From NCBI GenBank assembly GCA_050122535.1, contig JASFIT010000174.1, forward strand, positions 1-9,140: 9,140 bases of DNA. Reading direction: 5' to 3'. The notes beneath the pieces were generated by a model. That model was not told where the DNA came from and ran no database searches. It saw only the letters and a list, made by a program, of their open reading frames with translations. Position numbers and translations under genes: made by a program. Positions 6,693 through 9,140 of the stretch are shown in pieces. Each line of letters starts with the position of its first letter. Within the stretch, counting starts at the first letter, position 1. The stretch is from JASFEQ01 sp050122535 (GTDB taxonomy: Bacteria; Desulfobacterota; DSM-4660; Desulfatiglandales; HGW-15).

Positions 6693-6720
6693 ATTATAAC
6701 GTTCCGGGAAACAAAACAAG
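6693..6720 (-). promoter_or_regulatory. Probable sigma-70-type promoter of the SPOR gene
   Basis: The minus strand has a perfect -10 box TATAAT (6693-6698). The -35 is poor (TTGTTT at 6714-6719 with a 15-base spacer, or CTTGTT with 16). Predicted start near 6686 gives a leader of about 40 bases to the ATG. Confidence 0.55.
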
Positions 6721-6822
6721 AAAGGCGTTTTTTTTAGCTTGTTAACTGGTAAGCAGCAAGCAGGTGACAGCATCCTCTCCATATTCTTATCAATATATAA
6801 ACAGACGTCCCTCAGATCTTTC

Positions 6823-6850
6823 TTGACTGGTTTCAACAAAATGCTATTTT
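6823..6850 (+). promoter_or_regulatory. Probable sigma-70-type promoter of the MFS transporter gene
   Basis: TTGACT (6823-6828), a 16-base spacer, then TATTTT (6845-6850), preceded by TGC as in an extended -10. Predicted start near 6857 leaves a leader of about 107 bases to the ATG at 6964. Confidence 0.5.
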
Positions 6851-6963
6851 CAGTCATTGCATGTGGAATTCGGGTGCGTGCTCAGATGATGGAGCGCCCT
6901 AGCCTCCGTACGCGTTACTGAATGATCCAACCACGTCCTTCTTTCACAGGTTTGTTTGACGTT

Positions 6964-8241
6964 ATGAAAAGAAATCGGCCCTTCTACGGCTGGACTATCG
7001 TAGGCATCTCCTTTGTCACTTTGGCCATCGGCTTTGGTATTTGGTATTCTTTCTCGGTGTTCTTCGTAGCCATCCTGAATGAATTCGGATGGGACCGAGC
7101 CAGTACGGCCGGGGTATTTTCCCTCTTCATGTTGGTGCACTCTGCGGTCGCTTTTTTCATTGGCTCCTTACACGATCGATTCGGACCCAGAAAGGTGATT
7201 CCCCTTGGTTCCCTGCTCATTTTCATAGGACTCCTTGCCTCGAGTCGGATCGAGTCGCTCTGGCAGCTCTACCTATCTTTCGGGGTGATCACAGCCATGG
7301 GCATCTGCACCATTGGTTTTGTATCTCAGTCCATTCTGCTGCCAAACTGGTTTGTGAAAAAAAGGGGACTCGCCTTCGGGATCGCGATGGCAGGGATTGG
7401 CATGGGGATGCAGGTTATCGTTCCCCTCGCACAACACATCATCTCCTCCTGGGGTTGGCGAGCAGCGTATTGCCTGCTCGCGGCCACCATCATTTGTATC
7501 GTCATCCCCCTCAATGCCATACTCCAGCGAAAGAACCCCGAGGAGATTGGGGAATTTCCGGATGGTGAAGAGAGACCGGTCACTAACAGAGACCACATTG
7601 AAGATAGCCCTTCACAATTTTCCGTAACAGAGCAGATCCAGGCTGGATGGACCTTTGCAAGCAGCCTAAGGACGAGGCAATTCTGGTTTTTGTTCCTCAC
7701 TTACTTCTTCATCCCTTTCGCCATTCAAGGCGTCCTGATCCATCAGGTGGCTCATGTGGTGGATAAGGGTTTTTCGGCTGCAAGGGGGGCTTTCTTCTTC
7801 GGCCTCGCAGGCATTGCGGGCTCTGCTGGAAAGATACTTTTCGGTCACCTCTCCGATAAGATCGGCCGCGACAGGGCCTTTACGATCGGAATGGGTTGCG
7901 CCTTTCTAGGGGTCCTCAGCCTGATGAATCTCAGCACGAACCATGGTTGGCTTCTCTACGGATACGCCATCTTTTTCGGGTTGGGCTATGGATCCATTGC
8001 ACCCATCTTCCCCTCCCGCGCGGCAGATCTGTTTCAGGGCGATCACTTTGGAAAGATATATGGTTTTATCGCTATCTCAGGGGGTGTCGGAGGGGCAACA
8101 GGTACCTGGCTGAGTGGAAAGATCTTTGATCTGACTGCGAGTTACAGGATCGCCTTCCTGGGCGTACTCACTGTCTTTGTCCTTATTGTCGTCCTCTTTT
8201 GGCTCACCTCCCCGGACACGCCGAGGAAAGAGGAATCATGA
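6964..8241 (+). CDS. MFS transporter, oxalate/formate antiporter-like (OFA) family
   Basis: 425 residues from ATG 6964, an inner-membrane carrier with about 12 transmembrane helices in two halves, split by a charged cytoplasmic loop (about 188-236). The opening RPFYGWTIVGISF is typical of the OFA and related monocarboxylate carriers. The MFS loop motif appears twice, GSLHDRFGPRKV at 67-78 and GHLSDKIGRDRA at 294-305, and W43, F41 and G42 mark the usual EFGW segment after helix 1. Substrates of the family are mostly small carboxylates such as oxalate, formate, lactate or pyruvate; the substrate here cannot be read from sequence. An in-frame ATG at 6922 would add 14 residues, but it has no ribosome site and the added residues do not look like the family; 6964 itself has only a weak AGG 13 bases upstream. 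Convergent with a two-component system. Confidence 0.9.
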   Translation: MKRNRPFYGWTIVGISFVTLAIGFGIWYSFSVFFVAILNEFGWDRASTAGVFSLFMLVHSAVAFFIGSLHDRFGPRKVIPLGSLLIFIGLLASSRIESLWQLYLSFGVITAMGICTIGFVSQSILLPNWFVKKRGLAFGIAMAGIGMGMQVIVPLAQHIISSWGWRAAYCLLAATIICIVIPLNAILQRKNPEEIGEFPDGEERPVTNRDHIEDSPSQFSVTEQIQAGWTFASSLRTRQFWFLFLTYFFIPFAIQGVLIHQVAHVVDKGFSAARGAFFFGLAGIAGSAGKILFGHLSDKIGRDRAFTIGMGCAFLGVLSLMNLSTNHGWLLYGYAIFFGLGYGSIAPIFPSRAADLFQGDHFGKIYGFIAISGGVGGATGTWLSGKIFDLTASYRIAFLGVLTVFVLIVVLFWLTSPDTPRKEES

Positions 8242-8299
8242 TGCGTTTTCAGGGAAATTGGTGGGTCTGAAAAGGGGGCGAGATGGATTCAGGGTGAGA

Positions 8300-8944
8300 T
8301 CAAACGAGGCCCTCTTTAATGGCATACCTCACGAGGTCAGCGGTCTTTTTCAATTTCAGTTTTCTCATGATATTTGCCCTATGATTTTCAACGGTACGTA
8401 CGCTGATATTTAGTAGTGTTGCAATCTCATTGTTTGACTTCCCTTCGCTGACCATTTTCATGACCTCTTTCTCGCGTGTGGTTAGGGGCTCTTGAAAGGG
8501 TCGTCCTTTATTCTGTTGTATTTGTGACAGATCTTCTGCCAATTCCCCAACCAGGATGCGGGTCACATAAATCTCTCCATTTCGAATCTTATCTATGGCC
8601 GAAAAGAGTTCCATATCTGAATCCTCTTTGAGAAGATATCCGTCGGCCCCTGCAGAAATGGAGTGGTACAAGTAGTCCTTGCTCTTGTGCATGGTCAGGA
8701 TCAGCACTTTGGTGAGTGGATTGATCATCTTGATCTCACGAGTGGTCTCAATGCCCCGGAGATTGGGCATGGAGATGTCAATAATGGCCATGTCAGGCTT
8801 CAATTCTTTTGCCAGGGTTAGAAGTTCCAGACCGTCTCCTGCCTCTCCAACCACCTCCATGCCTGGCATCTCCTCAATCAACCGCTTCATCCCCTCCCGA
8901 AAAAGGAGATGATCATCGGCCAATACAACGCGATAAGTTGCCAC
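8300..8944 (-). CDS. NarL/FixJ-family DNA-binding response regulator
   Basis: 214 residues. The receiver domain (about 4-120) has the acidic pair D10-D11, phosphoacceptor D56 (IIDISMP), T84 (LILTMH) and K106 (YLLKED), so it should be phosphorylatable. A LuxR-type helix-turn-helix follows at about 153-212 (LTTREKEVMKMV, then SVRTVENHRANIMRKL). It is a transcription regulator acting on DNA after phosphorylation by the kinase encoded immediately upstream. The start is GTG at 8944, sharing one base with the kinase stop (TAGTG), with GGGGA about eight bases upstream. This implies translational coupling and a matched pair. Target genes are unknown; the convergent MFS gene 58 bp away is a possible but untested target. 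Confidence 0.95.
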   Translation of the reverse strand: MATYRVVLADDHLLFREGMKRLIEEMPGMEVVGEAGDGLELLTLAKELKPDMAIIDISMPNLRGIETTREIKMINPLTKVLILTMHKSKDYLYHSISAGADGYLLKEDSDMELFSAIDKIRNGEIYVTRILVGELAEDLSQIQQNKGRPFQEPLTTREKEVMKMVSEGKSNNEIATLLNISVRTVENHRANIMRKLKLKKTADLVRYAIKEGLV

Positions 8945-9140
8945 TATTTGTTCCCCACTTCTTCTATCGGGATCGTTAAGCTTATTCTGGTGCCCTCCCC
9001 CACCGGACTTCTCACGTGAAGAGAGGCTCCCAGCATATGGGCACGTTCCTCCATAGCATCTAATCCCAGGCCCTTTTCAGGGTACTGTTTTGCCCTGACC
9101 TCATTCATATCAAACCCTTTTCCGTCGTCTTTAATATTCA
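8944..9140 (-). CDS. Sensor histidine kinase, C-terminal end (NarX/DegS-like), cut by window edge
   Basis: Only the last 64 codons plus the TAG stop are in the window. They hold the end of a HATPase_c domain: a G1 box DDGKGF at the visible N-terminal end and a G2-like segment GLGLDAMEERAHMLGA about 16 residues later, then SPVGEGTRISLTIP. The GLGL..MxER form is characteristic of the HPK7 kinases that pair with NarL-type regulators, agreeing with the next gene. The signal sensed, membrane topology and phosphorylated His lie outside the window. The stop overlaps the regulator's GTG by one base. Confidence 0.9.
   Translation of the reverse strand, partial: NIKDDGKGFDMNEVRAKQYPEKGLGLDAMEERAHMLGASLHVRSPVGEGTRISLTIPIEEVGNK

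Larger units (their letters stand above)
6646..6963. other. Divergent intergenic region between SPOR gene and MFS transporter
   Basis: 318 bp with a probable promoter for each flanking gene (6693-6720 minus, 6823-6850 plus). It also has a run of eight T's (6728-6735), a loose GCTTG/CAAGC inverted repeat just beyond it, and two copies of AGACGTCC about 124 bp apart. I see no gene, RNA or mobile element in it. Confidence 0.6.

Noticed and set aside
6728..6735. Run of eight T's as a terminator tail
   Set aside because: No GC-rich stem precedes it on the plus strand, and no gene ends upstream on that strand.
6922..6963. Upstream ATG extending the MFS protein by 14 residues
   Set aside because: No ribosome site precedes it, and the family normally begins close to the RPFYGW motif, favouring ATG 6964.
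8246..8273. TTTTCAG-N14-CTGAAAA inverted repeat between the convergent MFS and response regulator genes, as a terminator
   Set aside because: The stem is AT-rich with a large loop and no T-run follows on either strand, so a bidirectional terminator is not supported.

Overview
The window looks like chromosomal DNA from a Gram-negative, non-phototrophic bacterium, most likely of the Desulfobacterota (former Deltaproteobacteria). This is inferred from gene content and protein style: a PrkA/YeaH/SpoVR operon behind a sigma-54-type promoter, a SPOR-domain envelope protein, an oxalate/formate-antiporter-like MFS carrier and a NarL-type two-component pair. No rRNA, tRNA or housekeeping marker is present to fix the taxonomy.

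Layout. Positions 1-4763 (minus strand) hold a tight three-gene operon transcribed prkA -> yeaH/yhbH -> spoVR. Spacers are only 10 and 18 bp, and spoVR runs off the left edge near its 3' end. PrkA is a AAA+ Ser/Thr kinase (reported in Bacillus to act as a protease). YeaH is a DUF444 protein with a von Willebrand A MIDAS. SpoVR is the third partner of this widespread stress, starvation and sporulation module. Positions 4764-5379 are a 616-bp AT-rich intergenic region. It carries a good sigma-54 -24/-12 element facing prkA, a palindromic candidate enhancer site about 150 bp upstream of the predicted start, further inverted repeats, and an array of degenerate 8-bp tandem repeats next to the stop of the following gene.

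Positions 5380-6645 (minus) encode a membrane-anchored protein with two tandem C-terminal SPOR-like domains, presumably binding peptidoglycan. A 318-bp divergent intergenic region (6646-6963) carries likely sigma-70 promoters for this gene and for the MFS transporter (6964-8241, plus). Convergent with the transporter are a LuxR/NarL-family response regulator (8300-8944, minus, GTG start) and the C-terminal end of its cognate histidine kinase (8944-9140, minus, cut by the right edge). The two genes overlap by one base.

Working together: the operon is a known conserved cluster, and the sequence suggests control by sigma-54 and an enhancer-binding protein, matching the nitrogen-starvation control known for enterobacterial yeaGH. 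The most notable departures from the textbook versions are a five-cysteine insert in SpoVR, CxxC pairs in PrkA, and the regulatory architecture upstream of prkA. I see no mobile element, CRISPR array, RNA gene or clearly new multi-gene system.
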